Positions 1-13,700 of a stretch of DNA of 64,000 nt are shown piece by piece (within the stretch, counting starts at the first letter, position 1; each line of letters starts with the position of its first letter). The position numbers and the translations under genes are program-made. The notes under the pieces are model-generated. The model was not told the DNA's origin and did no database searches. It worked only from the letters and a program-made list of their open reading frames with translations. The DNA is from Gonium pectorale (lineage: Eukaryota > Chlorophyta > Chlorophyceae > Chlamydomonadales > Volvocaceae), in assembly GCA_001584585.1 (NCBI GenBank), contig LSYV01000001.1:27069-91068 (forward strand), given 5' to 3'.

Positions 1-1735
1 CGCGCGGCGGGGGAAGGGGCAGAGGGCCCCGCAGCTGTCAGCCGCACCGCGGCGGGGAAAGGGGCAGAGGGACCCGCAGCTGTCGTCCGCCAGCTCGGCG
101 GGGGAAAGGTCAGATGGCCCCGCAGCTGTCTGCCGCCAGCATGGCGAGGGAAGGCGCAGAGGGACCGCAGCTGTCGGCCGTTGGTGCGGCGGGAGGAGGG
201 GCAGAAGGCCCCTTAGCTGTCAGCCGCCAGCACGGCGGGAGAAGGGGCAGAGGGCCTAGAGGCTTCCGACAGCCGGTGCGGCAGGAGAAGGGGCAGGCGG
301 CAACGCAGCTGTCGGCCGCCGATGCGGTGGATGGAGGGTAGGAGGGCCTTGCATCTCTTGGTCGCCAGCGCGGCGGGGGTATGGGCAGAGAGCCCCGCAG
401 TTGTCAGCCCCCAGCGCGGCGGGGGAAGGGGCAGAGGGCCCCGCAGCTGTCAGCCGCCAGTGCGTCGGGGAAAGGGGCAGAGGGCCCCGCGGCTTCCAGC
501 CGCCGTTGCTGCAGGAGAAGGAGCATGCGGCCTCGCAGCTGTCGGCCGCCAGCGCGGCGGGAGAAGAGGCAGACGGGCCCCGCAGCCGTCGGCCGCCAGC
601 GCGGCGGGGGAAGGGGCAGAGGGCCCCGCAGCTGTCAGCCGCCACCTCGGCGGGGAAAGGGGCAGAGGGCCCCGCGGCTTTCGGCCGCCGGTGCTGCAGG
701 AGAAGGAGCATGCGGCCTCGCATTTGTCGGCCGCCGGTGTGGTGGGAGAAGGGGCAGAGGGCCCCGCAGCTGTCGGCCCCCACCGCGCCGGGGGAAGGGG
801 CAGAGGGACCCGCAGCTGTCGGCCGTTGGTGCGCGGGGGAAGGGGCAGGGGGACCCGCAGCTGTCGGCCGTTGGTGCGCTGAGGAGGGGCAGAGGGCCCC
901 GCAGCTGTCAGCCGCCAGCGCGGCGGGAGCAAGGGCAGAGGGCCCCGAGGCTTCCGGCCACCGTTGCGGCAGGTGATGGGGCAGGCGGCCTAACAGCTGT
1001 CGGCTGCCGGTAAGGTGGGAGGAGGGTCAGAGGGCCCCGCAGCTGTCGGCCGTTGGTGCGGCGGGGGAAGGGGCAGAAGGCCCCGCAGTTGTCGGCCGCC
1101 AGTGCGGCGGGGGAAAACAGGCAGAGGGCCCCGCAGCCGTCAGCCGCCAATGCGTCGGGAGGAGGGGCAGAGGGCCCCGCCACTGTCGGTCGCCAGTGCG
1201 TCGGGAGGAGGGGCGCACGGGCCCTGCAGCCGTCAGCCGCCAGCGCGGCGGGAGAAGGCAGAGGGCCCCGCAGCTGTCAGCCGCCACCGCAGGAGGAGGG
1301 GCAGAGGGCCCCGCAGCTGTCAGCCGCCAGCACGGCGCGGGAACGGGCAGAGGGACCAAGGGCAGTGGGCCCCGCAGATGTCAGCCGCCAGCGGGGCGGG
1401 GAAAGGGGGCAGAGGGCCCCGCAGCTGTCGACCGTTGGTGCGGCAGCAGGAGGAGGGGCAGATTTCCCCGCAACTGTCAGCTGCCCGCGCGGCGGGAGGA
1501 GGGGCAGACGGGCCCCGCAGCTGTCGGCTGCCAGCGCGGCGGAAGGAGGGGCAGAGGGACCCGCAGCTGTCAGCCGCCAGCACGGCGCGGGAACGGGCAG
1601 AGGGACCAAGGGCCGTGGGCCCCGCAGATGTCAGCCGCCAGCGGGGCGGGGAAAGGGGGCAGAGGGCCCCGCAGCTGTCGACCGTTGGTGCGGCAGCAGG
1701 AGGAGGGGCAGATTTCCCCGCAACTGTCAGCTGCC
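1..1735 (+). repeat. Higher-order repeat unit, copy 1 (period 1736 bp)
   Basis: This stretch aligns with 1736-3301 at a constant offset of 1736 (1735 before a one-base deletion near position 46). Very few differences are visible, for example GCATTTG at 721 against GCAGTTG in copy 2. The match stops near 1565/3301, where copy 2 changes to a different monomer series. Near identity implies recent unequal exchange or conversion. Confidence 0.85.
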
Positions 1736-4700
1736 CGCGCGGCGGGGGAAGGGGCAGAGGGCCCCGCAGCTGTCAGCCGCCACCGCGGCGGGGAAAGGGG
1801 CAGAGGGACCCGCAGCTGTCGTCCGCCAGCTCGGCGGGGGAAAGGTCAGATGGCCCCGCAGCTGTCTGCCGCCAGCATGGCGAGGGAAGGCGCAGAGGGA
1901 CCGCAGCTGTCGGCCGTTGGTGCGGCGGGAGGAGGGGCAGAAGGCCCCTTAGCTGTCAGCCGCCAGCACGGCGGGAGAAGGGGCAGAGGGCCTAGAGGCT
2001 TCCGACAGCCGGTGCGGCAGGAGAAGGGGCAGGCGGCAACGCAGCTGTCGGCCGCCGATGCGGTGGATGGAGGGTAGGAGGGCCTTGCATCTCTTGGTCG
2101 CCAGCGCGGCGGGGGTATGGGCAGAGAGCCCCGCAGTTGTCAGCCCCCAGCGCGGCGGGGGAAGGGGCAGAGGGCCCCGCAGCTGTCAGCCGCCAGTGCG
2201 TCGGGGAAAGGGGCAGAGGGCCCCGCGGCTTCCAGCCGCCGTTGCTGCAGGAGAAGGAGCATGCGGCCTCGCAGCTGTCGGCCGCCAGCGCGGCGGGAGA
2301 AGAGGCAGACGGGCCCCGCAGCCGTCGGCCGCCAGCGCGGCGGGGGAAGGGGCAGAGGGCCCCGCAGCTGTCAGCCGCCACCTCGGCGGGGAAAGGGGCA
2401 GAGGGCCCCGCGGCTTTCGGCCGCCGGTGCTGCAGGAGAAGGAGCATGCGGCCTCGCAGTTGTCGGCCGCCGGTGTGGTGGGAGAAGGGGCAGAGGGCCC
2501 CGCAGCTGTCGGCCCCCACCGCGCCGGGGGAAGGGGCAGAGGGACCCGCAGCTGTCGGCCGTTGGTGCGCGGGGGAAGGGGCAGGGGGACCCGCAGCTGT
2601 CGGCCGTTGGTGCGCTGAGGAGGGGCAGAGGGCCCCGCAGCTGTCAGCCGCCAGCGCGGCGGGAGCAAGGGCAGAGGGCCCCGAGGCTTCCGGCCACCGT
2701 TGCGGCAGGTGATGGGGCAGGCGGCCTAACAGCTGTCGGCTGCCGGTAAGGTGGGAGGAGGGTCAGAGGGCCCCGCAGCTGTCGGCCGTTGGTGCGGCGG
2801 GGGAAGGGGCAGAAGGCCCCGCAGTTGTCGGCCGCCAGTGCGGCGGGGGAAAACAGGCAGAGGGCCCCGCAGCCGTCAGCCGCCAATGCGTCGGGAGGAG
2901 GGGCAGAGGGCCCCGCCACTGTCGGTCGCCAGTGCGTCGGGAGGAGGGGCGCACGGGCCCTGCAGCCGTCAGCCGCCAGCGCGGCGGGAGAAGGCAGAGG
3001 GCCCCGCAGCTGTCAGCCGCCACCGCAGGAGGAGGGGCAGAGGGCCCCGCAGCTGTCAGCCGCCAGCACGGCGCGGGAACGGGCAGAGGGACCAAGGGCA
3101 GTGGGCCCCGCAGATGTCAGCCGCCAGCGGGGCGGGGAAAGGGGGCAGAGGGCCCCGCAGCTGTCGACCGTTGGTGCGGCAGCAGGAGGAGGGGCAGATT
3201 TCCCCGCAACTGTCAGCTGCCCGCGCGGCGGGAGGAGGGGCAGACGGGCCCCGCAGCTGTCGGCTGCCAGCGCGGCGGAAGGAGGGGCAGAGGGACCCGC
3301 AGCTGTCGGCCGCTAGTGCGGCGGAAGGAGGGGCAGAGGACCCCACAGTTTCGGCCGCCAGCGCGGCGGGGGGAAAGAGACAGAGGGTCCCGCAGCCGTC
3401 AGCCGCCAGTGCGTCGGGAGGAGGGGCAGAGGGCCCCGCCACTGTCGGTCGCCAGTGCGTCGGGAGGAGGGGCGCACGGGCCCTGCAGCCGTCAGCCGCC
3501 AGCGCGGCGGGAGAAGGCAGAGGGCCCCGCAGCTGTCAGCCGCCACCGCAGGAGGAGGGGCAGAGGGCCCCGCAGCTGTCAGCCGCCAGCACGGCGCGGG
3601 AACGGGCAGAGGGACCAAGGGCAGTGGGCCCCGCAGATGTCAGCCGCCAGCGGGGCGGGGAAAGGGGGCAGAGGGCCCCGCAGCTGTCGACCGTTGGTGC
3701 GGCAGCAGGAGGAGGGGCAGATTTCCCCGCAACTGTCAGCTGCCCGCGCGGCGGGGGAAGGGGCAGAGGGCCCCTCAGCTGTTAGCCGCCAGCACGGCGG
3801 GAGAAGGGGCAGAGGGCCTAGAGGCTTCCGACAGCCGGTGCGGCAGGAGAAGGGGCAGGCGGCAACGCAGCTGTCGGCCGCCGATGCGGTGGATGGAGGG
3901 TAGGAGGGCCTTGCATCTCTTGGTCGCCAGCGCGGCGGGGGTATGGGCAGAGAGCCCCGCAGTTGTCAGCCCCCAGCGCGGCGGGGGAAGGGGCAGAGGG
4001 CCCCGCAGCTGTCAGCCGCCAGTGCATCGGGGAAAGGGGCAGAGGGCCCCGCGGCTTCCAGCCGCCGTTGCTGCAGGAGAAGGAGCATGCGGCCTCGCAG
4101 CTGTCGGCCGCCAGCGCGGCGGGAGAAGAGGCAGACGGGCCCCGCAGCCGTCGGCCGCCAGCGCGGCGGGGGAAGGGGCAGAGGGCCCCGCAGCTGTCAG
4201 CCGCCACCTCGGCGGGGAAAGGGGCAGAGGGCCCCGCGGCTTACGGCCGCCGGTGCTGCAGGAGAAGGAGCATGCGGCCTCGCAGTTGTCGGCCGCCGGT
4301 GTGGTGGGAGAAGGGGCAGAGGGCCCCGCAGCTGTCGGCCCCCACCGCGCCGGGGGAAGGGGCAGAGGGACCCGCAGCTGTCGGCCGTTGGTGCGCGGGG
4401 GAAGGGGCAGGGGGACCCGCAGCTGTCGGCCGTTGGTGCGCTGAGGAGGGGCAGAGGGCCCCGCAGCTGTCAGCCGCCAGCGCGGCGGGAGCAAGGGCAG
4501 AGGGCCCCGAGGCTTCCGGCCACCGTTGCGGCAGGTGATGGGGCAGGCGGCCTAACAGCTGTCGGCCGCCGGTAAGGTGGGAGGAGGGTCAGAGGGCCTT
4601 GCAACTCTTGGGCGCCAGCGCTGCGGGGGAAGGGGCAGAGAGCCCCGCAGTTGTCAGCCCCCAGCGCGGCGGGGGAAGGGGCAGAGGGCCCCGCAGCTGT

Positions 4701-7700
4701 CCGCCGCCGGTGCGGTGGAAGCAGGGGCAGAGGGCGCTGCAGCTGTCGGCCACCAGCGCGGCGGGCGGGGGGAAAGGGGCAGAGGGCCCCGCAGACGTCA
4801 GCCGCCAGCGCGGAGGGAGGAGGTGAAGACGGCCCAGCAGCTGTCAGCCGCCTGCACGGCGGGGGAAGGGGCACAGAGACCCGAGGCTTCCGGTCGCCGG
4901 TACGGACGGAGAAGGGGCAGGCGGCCTCGCAGCTGTCGGCCGCCGGCGCGGTGGGAGGAGGGGCAGAGGGACCCGCAGCTGTCGGCCGTTAGTGCGGCGG
5001 AAGGAGGGGCAGAGGACCCCACAGTTTCGGCCGCCAGCGCGGCGGGGGAAAACAGGCATAGGGGCCCCGCAGCCGTCAGCCGCCAGTGCGTCGGGAGGAG
5101 GGGCAGAGGGCCCCGCCGCTGTCGGTCGCCAGTGCGTCGGGAGGAGGGGCGCACGGGCCCCGCAGCTGTCAGCCGCCAGCGCGGCGGGAGGAGTGGCAGA
5201 CGGGCCCCGCAGCTGTCGGCTGCCAGCGCGGCGGGGAGAGGGGCAGAGGGACCCGCAGCTGTCAGCCGCCAGCACGGCGCGGGAACGGGCAGAGGGACCA
5301 AGGGCCGTGGGCCCCGCAGATGTCAGCCGCCAGCGGGGCGGGGAAAGGGGGCAGAGGGCCCCGCAGCTGTCGACCGTTGGTGCGGCAGCAGGAGGAGGGG
5401 CAGATTTCCCCGCAACTGTCAGCTGCCCGCGCGGCGGGGTAAGGGGCAGAGGGCCCCGCAGCTGTCAGCCGCCACCGCGGCGGGGAAAGGGGCAGAGGGA
5501 CCCGCAGCTGTCGGTCGCCAGTGCGTCGGGAGGAGGGGCGCACGGGCCCCGCAGCTGTCAGCCGCCAGCGCGGCGGGAGAAGAGGCAGACGGGCCCTGCA
5601 GCCGTCGGCCGACAGCGCGGCGGGGGAAGGGGCAGAGGGCCCCGCGGCTTTCGGCCGCCGGTGCTGCAGGAGAAGGAGCATGCGGCCTCGTAGTTGTCGG
5701 CCGCCGGTGTAGTGGGAGAAGGGGCAGAGGGCCCCGCAGCTGTCGGCCGCCACCGCGCCGGGGGAAGGGGCAGAGGGACCCGCAGCTGTCGGCCGTTGGT
5801 GCGCGGGGGAAGGGGCAGGGGGACCCGCAGCTGTCGGCCGTTGGTGCGCTGAGGAGGGGCAGAGGGCCCCGCAGCTGTCAGCCGCCAGCGCGGCGGGAGC
5901 AAGGGCAGAGGGCCCCGAGGCTTCCGGCCACCGTTGTGGCAGGTGTAGGAGCAGGCGGCCTAACAGCTGTCGGCCGCCGGTAAGGTGGGAGGAGGGTCAG
6001 AGGGCCTTGCAACTCTTGGGCGCCAGCGCTGCGGGGGAAGGGGCAGAGGGCCCCGCAGCTGTCAGCCGCCACCGCAGGAGGAGGGGCAGAGGGCCCCGCA
6101 GCTGTCAGCCGCCAGCACGGCGCGGGAACGGGCAGAGGGACCAAGGGCAGTGGGCCCCGCAGATGTCAGCCGCCAGCGGGGCGGGGAAAGGGGGCAGAGG
6201 GCCCCGCAGCTGTCGACCGTTGGTGCGGCAGCAGGAGGAGGGGCAGATTTCCCCGCAACTGTCAGCTGCCCGCGCGGCGGGGGAAGGGGCAGAGGGCCCC
6301 TCAGCTGTTAGCCGCCAGCACGGCGGGAGAAGGGGCAGAGGGCCTAGAGGCTTCCGACAGCCGGTGCGGCAGGAGAAGGGGCAGGCGGCAACGCAGCTGT
6401 CGGCCGCCGATGCGGTGGATGGAGGGTAGGAGGGCCTTGCATCTCTTGGTCGCCAGCGCGGCGGGGGTATGGGCAGAGAGCCCCGCAGTTGTCAGCCCCC
6501 AGCGCGGCGGGGGAAGGGGCAGAGGGCCCCGCAGCTGTCAGCCGCCAGTGCATCGGGGAAAGGGGCAGAGGGCCCCGCGGCTTCCAGCCGCCGTTGCTGC
6601 AGGAGAAGGAGCATGCGGCCTCGCAGCTGTCGGCCGCCAGCGCGGCGGGAGAAGAGGCAGACGGGCCCCGCAGCCGTCGGCCGCCAGCGCGGCGGGGGAA
6701 GGGGCAGAGGGCCCCGCAGCTGTCAGCCGCCACCTCGGCGGGGAAAGGGGCAGAGGGCCCCGCGGCTTTCGGCCGCCGGTGCTGCAGGAGAAGGAGCATG
6801 CGGCCTCGCATTTGTCGGCCGCCGGTGTGGTGGGAGAAGGGGCAGAGGGCCCCGCAGCTGTCGGCCCCCACCGCGCCGGGGGAAGGGGCAGAGGGACCCG
6901 CAGCTGTCGGCCGTTGGTGCGCGGGGGAAGGGGCAGGGGGACCCGCAGCTGTCGGCCGTTGGTGCGCTGAGGAGGGGCAGAGGGCCCCGCAGCTGTCAGC
7001 CGCCAGCGCGGCGGGAGCAAGGGCAGAGGGCCCCGAGGCTTCCGGCCACCGTTGCGGCAGGTGATGGGGCAGGCGGCCTAACAGCTGTCGGCCGCCGGTA
7101 AGGTGGGAGGAGGGTCAGAGGGCCTTGCAACTCTTGGGCGCCAGCGCTGCGGGGGAAGGGGCAGAGAGCCCCGCAGTTGTCAGCCCCCAGCGCGGCGGGG
7201 GAAGGGGCAGAGGGCCCCGCAGCTGTCCGCCGCCGGTGCGGTGGAAGCAGGGGCAGAGGGCGCTGCAGCTGTCGGCCACCAGCGCGGCGGGCGGGGGGAA
7301 AGGGGCAGAGGGCCCCGCAGACGTCAGCCGCCAGCGCGGAGGGAGGAGGTGAAGACGGCCCAGCAGCTGTCAGCCGCCTGCACGGCGGGGGAAGGGGCAC
7401 AGAGACCCGAGGCTTCCGGTCGCCGGTACGGACGGAGAAGGGGCAGGCGGCCTCGCAGCTGTCGGCCGCCGGCGCGGTGGGAGGAGGGGCAGAGGGACCC
7501 GCAGCTGTCGGCCGTTGGTGCGGTGGAAGCAGGGGCAGAGGGACCCGCAGCTGTCGGCCACCAGCGCGGCGGGCGGGGGGAAAGGGGCAGAGGGCCCCGC
7601 AGACGTCAGCCGCCAGCGCGGAGGGAGGAGGTGAAGACGGCCCAGCAGCTGTCAGCCGCCTGCACGGCGGAAGAAGGGGCACAGAGACCCGAGGCTTCCG

Positions 7701-10700
7701 GCCGCCGGTACGGACGGAGAAGGGGCAGGCGGCCTCGCAGCTGTCGGCCGCCGGCGCGGTGGGAGGAGGGGCAGAGGGACCCGCAGCTGTCGGCCGCTAG
7801 TGCGGCGGAAGGAGGGGCAGAGGACCCCACAGTTTCGGCCGCCAGCGCGGCGGGGGAAAACAGGCATAGGGGCCCCGCAGCCGTCAGCCGCCAGTGCGTC
7901 GGGAGGAGGGGCAGAGGGCCCCGCCGCTGTCGGTCGCCAGTGCGTCGGGAGGAGGGGCGCACGGGCCCCGCAGCTGTCAGCCGCCAGCGCGGCGGGAGGA
8001 GTGGCAGACGGGCCCCGCAGCTGTCGGCTGCCAGCGCGGCGGGGAGAGGGGCAGAGGGACCCGCAGCTGTCAGCCGCCAGCACGGCGCGGGAACGGGCAG
8101 AGGGACCAAGGGCCGTGGGCCCCGCAGATGTCAGCCGCCAGCGGGGCGGGGAAAGGGGGCAGAGGGCCCCGCAGCTGTCGACCGTTGGTGCGGCAGCAGG
8201 AGGAGGGGCAGATTTCCCCGCAACTGTCAGCTGCCCGCGCGGCGGGGGAAGGGGCAGAGGGCCCCGCAGCTGTCAGCCGCCACCGCGGCGGGGAAAGGGG
8301 CAGAGGGACCCGCAGCTGTCGGTCGCCAGTGCGTCGGGAGGAGGGGCGCACGGGCCCCGCAGCTGTCAGCCGCCAGCGCGGCGGGAGAAGAGGCAGACGG
8401 GCCCTGCAGCCGTCGGCCGACAGCGCGGCGGGGGAAGGGGCAGAGGGCCCCGCGGCTTTCGGCCGCCGGTGCTGCAGGAGAAGGAGCATGCGGCCTCGTA
8501 GTTGTCGGCCGCCGGTGTAGTGGGAGAAGGGGCAGAGGGCCCCGCAGCTGTCGGCCGCCACCGCGCCGGGGGAAGGGGCAGAGGGACCCGCAGCTGTCGG
8601 CCGTTGGTGCGCGGGGGAAGGGGCAGGGGGACCCGCAGCTGTCGGCCGTTGGTGCGCTGAGGAGGGGCAGAGGGCCCCGCAGCTGTCAGCCGCCAGCGCG
8701 GCGGGAGCAAGGGCAGAGGGCCCCGAGGCTTCCGGCCACCGTTGTGGCAGGTGTAGGGGCAGGCGGCCTAACAGCTGTCGGCCGCCGGTAAGGTGGGAGG
8801 AGGGTCAGAGGGCCTTGCAACTCTTGGGCGCCAGCGCTGCGGGGGAAGGGGCAGAGGGCCCCGCAGCTGTCGGCCGTTGGTGCGGTGGAAGCAGGGGCAG
8901 AGGGCGCTGCAGCTGTCGGCCACCAGCGCGGCGGGCGGGGGGAAAGGGGCAGAGGGCCCCGCAGACGTCAGCCGCCAGCGCGGAGGGAGGAGGTGAAGAC
9001 GGCCCAGCAGCTGTCAGCCGCCTGCACGGCGGAAGAAGGGGCACAGAGACCCGAGGCTTCCGGCCGCCGGTACGGACGGAGAAGGGGCAGGCGGCCTCGC
9101 AGCTGTCGGCCGCCGGCGCGGTGGGAGGAGGGGCAGAGGGACCCGCAGCTGTCGGCCGCTAGTGCGGCGGAAGGAGGGGCAGAGGACCCCACAGTTTCGG
9201 CCGCCAGCGCGGCGGGGGAAAACAGGCATAGGGGCCCCGCAGCCGTCAGCCGCCAGTGCGTCGGGAGGAGGGGCAGAGGGCCCCGCCGCTGTCGGTCGCC
9301 AGTGCGTCGGGAGGAGGGGCGCACGGGCCCCGCAGCTGTCAGCCGCCAGCGCGGCGGGAGGAGTGGCAGACGGGCCCCGCAGCTGTCGGCTGCCAGCGCG
9401 GCGGGGAGAGGGGCAGAGGGACCCGCAGCTGTCAGCCGCCAGCACGGCGCGGGAACGGGCAGAGGGACCAAGGGCCGTGGGCCCCGCAGATGTCAGCCGC
9501 CAGCGGGGCGGGGAAAGGGGGCAGAGGGCCCCGCAGCTGTCGACCGTTGGTGCGGCAGCAGGAGGAGGGGCAGATTTCCCCGCAACTGTCAGCTGCCCGC
9601 GCGGCGGGGGAAGGGGCAGAGGGCCCCGCAGCTGTCAGCCGCCACCGCGGCGGGGAAAGGGGCAGAGGGACCCGCAGCTGTCGGTCGCCAGTGCGTCGGG
9701 AGGAGGGGCGCACGGGCCCCGCAGCTGTCGGCCGCCAGCGCGGCGGGAGAAGAGGCAGACGGGCCCCGCAGCCGTCGGCCGACAGCGCGGCGGGGGAAGG
9801 GGCAGAGGGCCCCGCGGCTTTCGGCCGCCGGTGCTGCAGGAGAAGGAGCATGCGGCCTCGTAGTTGTCGACCGCCGGTGTGGTGGGAGAAGGGGCAGAGG
9901 GCCCCGCAGCTGTCGGCCGCCACCGCGCCGGGGGAAGGGGCAGAGGGACCCGCAGCTGTCAGCCGCCAGCACGGCGCGGGAACGGGCAGAGGGACCAAGG
10001 GCAGTGGGCCCTGCAGATGTCAGCCGCCAGCGGGGCGGGGAAAGGGGGCAGAGGGCCCCGCAGCTGTCGACCGTTGGTGCGGCAGCAGGAGGAGGGGCAG
10101 ATTTCCCCGCAACTGTCAGCTGCCCGCGCGGCGGGGGAAGGGGCAGAGGGCCCCTCAGCTGTCAGCCGCCAGCACGGCGGGAGAAGGGGCAGAGGGCCTA
10201 GAGGCTTCCGACAGCCGGTGCGGCAGGAGAAGGGGCAGGCGGCAACGCAGCTGTCGGCCGCCGATGCGGTGGATGGAGGGTAGGAGGGCCTTGCATCTCT
10301 TGGTCGCCAGCGCGGCGGGGGTATGGGCAGAGAGCCCCGCAGTTGTCAGCCCCCAGCGCGGCGGGGGAAGGGGCAGAGGGCCCCGCAGCTGTCAGCCGCC
10401 AGTGCATCGGGGAAAGGGGCAGAGGGCCCCGCGGCTTCCAGCCGCCGTTGCTGCAGGAGAAGGAGCATGCGGCCTCGCAGCTGTCGGCCGCCAGCGCGGC
10501 GGGAGAAGAGGCAGACGGGCCCCGCAGCCGTCGGCCGCCAGCGCGGCGGGGGAAGGGGCAGAGGGCCCCGCAGCTGTCAGCCGCCACCTCGGCGGGGAAA
10601 GGGGCAGAGGGCCCCGCGGCTTTCGGCCGCCGGTGCTGCAGGAGAAGGAGCATGCGGCCTCGCAGTTGTCGGCCGCCGGTGTGGTGGGAGAAGGGGCAGA

Positions 10701-13700
10701 GGGCCCCGCAGCTGTCGGCCCCCACCGCGCCGGGGGAAGGGGCAGAGGGACCCGCAGCTGTCGGCCGTTGGTGCGCGGGGGAAGGGGCAGGGGGACCCGC
10801 AGCTGTCGGCCGTTGGTGCGCTGAGGAGGGGCAGAGGGCCCCGCAGCTGTCAGCCGCCAGCGCGGCGGGAGCAAGGGCAGAGGGCCCCGAGGCTTCCGGC
10901 CACCGTTGCGGCAGGTGATGGGGCAGGCGGCCTAACAGCTGTCGGCCGCCGGTAAGGTGGGAGGAGGGTCAGAGGGCCTTGCAACTCTTGGGCGCCAGCG
11001 CTGCGGGGGAAGGGGCACAGGGCCCCGCAGCTGTCGGCCGTTGGTGCGGCGGGGTAAGGGGCAGAGGGCCCCGCAGCTGTCGACCGTTGGTGCGGCAGCA
11101 GGAGGAGGGGCAGATTTCCCCGCAACTGTCAGCTGCCCGCGCGGCGGGGGAAGGGGCAGAGGGCCCCTCAGCTGTCAGCCGCCAGCACGGCGGGAGAAGG
11201 GGCAGAGGGCCTAGAGGCTTCCGACAGCCGGTGCGGCAGGAGAAGGGGCAGGCGGCAACGCAGCTGTCGGCCGCCGATGCGGTGGATGGAGGGTAGGAGG
11301 GCCTTGCATCTCTTGGTCGCCAGCGCGGCGGGGGTATGGGCAGAGAGCCCCGCAGTTGTCAGCCCCCAGCGCGGCGGGGGAAGGGGCAGAGGGCCCCGCA
11401 GCTGTCAGCCGCCAGTGCATCGGGGAAAGGGGCAGAGGGCCCCGCGGCTTCCAGCCGCCGTTGCTGCAGGAGAAGGAGCATGCGGCCTCGCAGCTGTCGG
11501 CCGCCAGCGCGGCGGGAGAAGAGGCAGACGGGCCCCGCAGCCGTCGGCCGCCAGCGCGGCGGGGGAAGGGGCAGAGGGCCCCGCAGCTGTCAGCCGCCAC
11601 CTCGGCGGGGAAAGGGGCAGAGGGCCCCGCGGCTTTCGGCCGCCGGTGCTGCAGGAGAAGGAGCATGCGGCCTCGCAGTTGTCGGCCGCCGGTGTGGTGG
11701 GAGAAGGGGCAGAGGGCCCCGCAGCTGTCGGCCCCCACCGCGCCGGGGGAAGGGGCAGAGGGACCCGCAGCTGTCGGCCGTTGGTGCGCGGGGGAAGGGG
11801 CAGGGGGACCCGCAGCTGTCGGCCGTTGGTGCGCTGAGGAGGGGCAGAGGGCCCCGCAGCTGTCAGCCGCCAGCGCGGCGGGAGCAAGGGCAGAGGGCCC
11901 CGAGGCTTCCGGCCACCGTTGCGGCAGGTGATGGGGCAGGCGGCCTAACAGCTGTCGGCCGCCGGTAATGTGGGAGGAGGGTCAGAGGGCCTTGCAACTC
12001 TTGGGCGCCAGCGCTGCGGGGGAAGGGGCACAGGGCCCCGCAGCTGTCGGCCGTTGGTGCGGCGGGGTAAGGGGCAGAGGGCCCCGCAGCTGTCCGCCGC
12101 CGGTGCGGTGGAAGCAGGGGCAGAGGGCGCTGGAGATGTCGGCCACCAGCGCGGCGGGCGGGGGGAAAGGGGCAGAGGGCCCCGCAGACGTCAGCCGCCA
12201 GCGCGGAGGGAGGAGGTGAAGACGGCCCAGCAGCTGTCAGCCGCCTGCACGGCGGGGGAAGGGGCACAGAGACCCGAGGCTTCCGGTCGCCGGTACGGAC
12301 GGAGAAGGGGCAGGCGGCCTCGCAGCTGTCGGCCGCCGGCGCGGTGGGAGGAGGGGCAGAGGGACCCGCAGCTGTCGGCCGCTAGTGCGGCGGAAGGAGG
12401 GGCAGAGGACCCCACAGTTTCGGCCGCCAGCGCGGCGGGGGAAAACAGGCATAGGGGCCCCGCAGCCGTCAGCCGCCAGTGCGTCGGGAGGAGGGGCAGA
12501 GGGCCCCGCCGCTGTCGGTCGCCAGTGCGTCGGGAGGAGGGGCGCACGGGCCCCGCAGCTGTCAGCCGCCAGCGCGGCGGGAGGAGTGGCAGACGGGCCC
12601 CGCAGCTGTCGGCTGCCAGCGCGGCGGGGAGAGGGGCAGAGGGACCCGCAGCTGTCAGCCGCCAGCACGGCGCGGGAACGGGCAGAGGGACCAAGGGCCG
12701 TGGGCCCCGCAGATGTCAGCCGCCAGCGGGGCGGGGAAAGGGGGCAGAGGGCCCCGCAGCTGTCGACCGTTGGTGCGGCAGCAGGAGGAGGGGCAGATTT
12801 CCCCGCAACTGTCAGCTGCCCGCGCGGCGGGGGAAGGGGCAGAGGGCCCCGCAGCTGTCAGCCGCCACCGCGGCGGGGAAAGGGGCAGAGGGACCCGCAG
12901 CTGTCGTCCGCCAGCTCGGCGGGGGAAAGGTCAGATGGCCCCGCAGCTGTCTGCCGCCAGCATGGCGAGGGAAGGCGCAGAGGGACCGCAGCTGTCGGCC
13001 GTTGGTGCGGCGGGAGGAGGGGCAGAAGGCCCCTTAGCTGTCAGCCGCCAGCACGGCGGGAGAAGGGGCAGAGGGCCTAGAGGCTTCCGACAGCCGGTGC
13101 GGCAGGAGAAGGGGCAGGCGGCAACGCAGCTGTCGGCCGCCGATGAGGTGGATGGAGGGTAGGAGGGCCTTGCATCTCTTGGTCGCCAGCGCGGCGGGGG
13201 TATGGGCAGAGAGCCCCGCAGTTGTCAGCCCCCAGCGCGGCGGGGGAAGGGGCAGAGGGCCCCGCAGCTGTCAGCCGCCAGTGCATCGGGGAAAGGGGCA
13301 GAGGGCCCCGCGGCTTCCAGCCGCCGTTGCTGCAGGAGAAGGAGCATGCGGCCTCGCAGCTGTCGGCCGCCAGCGCGGCGGGAGAAGAGGCAGACGGGCC
13401 CCGCAGCCGTCGGCCGCCAGCGCGGCGGGGGAAGGGGCAGAGGGCCCCGCAGCTGTCAGCCGCCACCTCGGCGGGGAAAGGGGCAGAGGGCCCCGCGGCT
13501 TTCGGCCGCCGGTGCTGCAGGAGAAGGAGCATGCGGCCTCGCAGTTGTCGGCCGCCGGTGTGGTGGGAGAAGGGGCAGAGGGCCCCGCAGCTGTCGGCCC
13601 CCACCGCGCCGGGGGAAGGGGCAGAGGGACCCGCAGCTGTCGGCCGTTGGTGCGCGGGGGAAGGGGCAGGGGGACCCGCAGCTGTCGGCCGTTGGTGCGC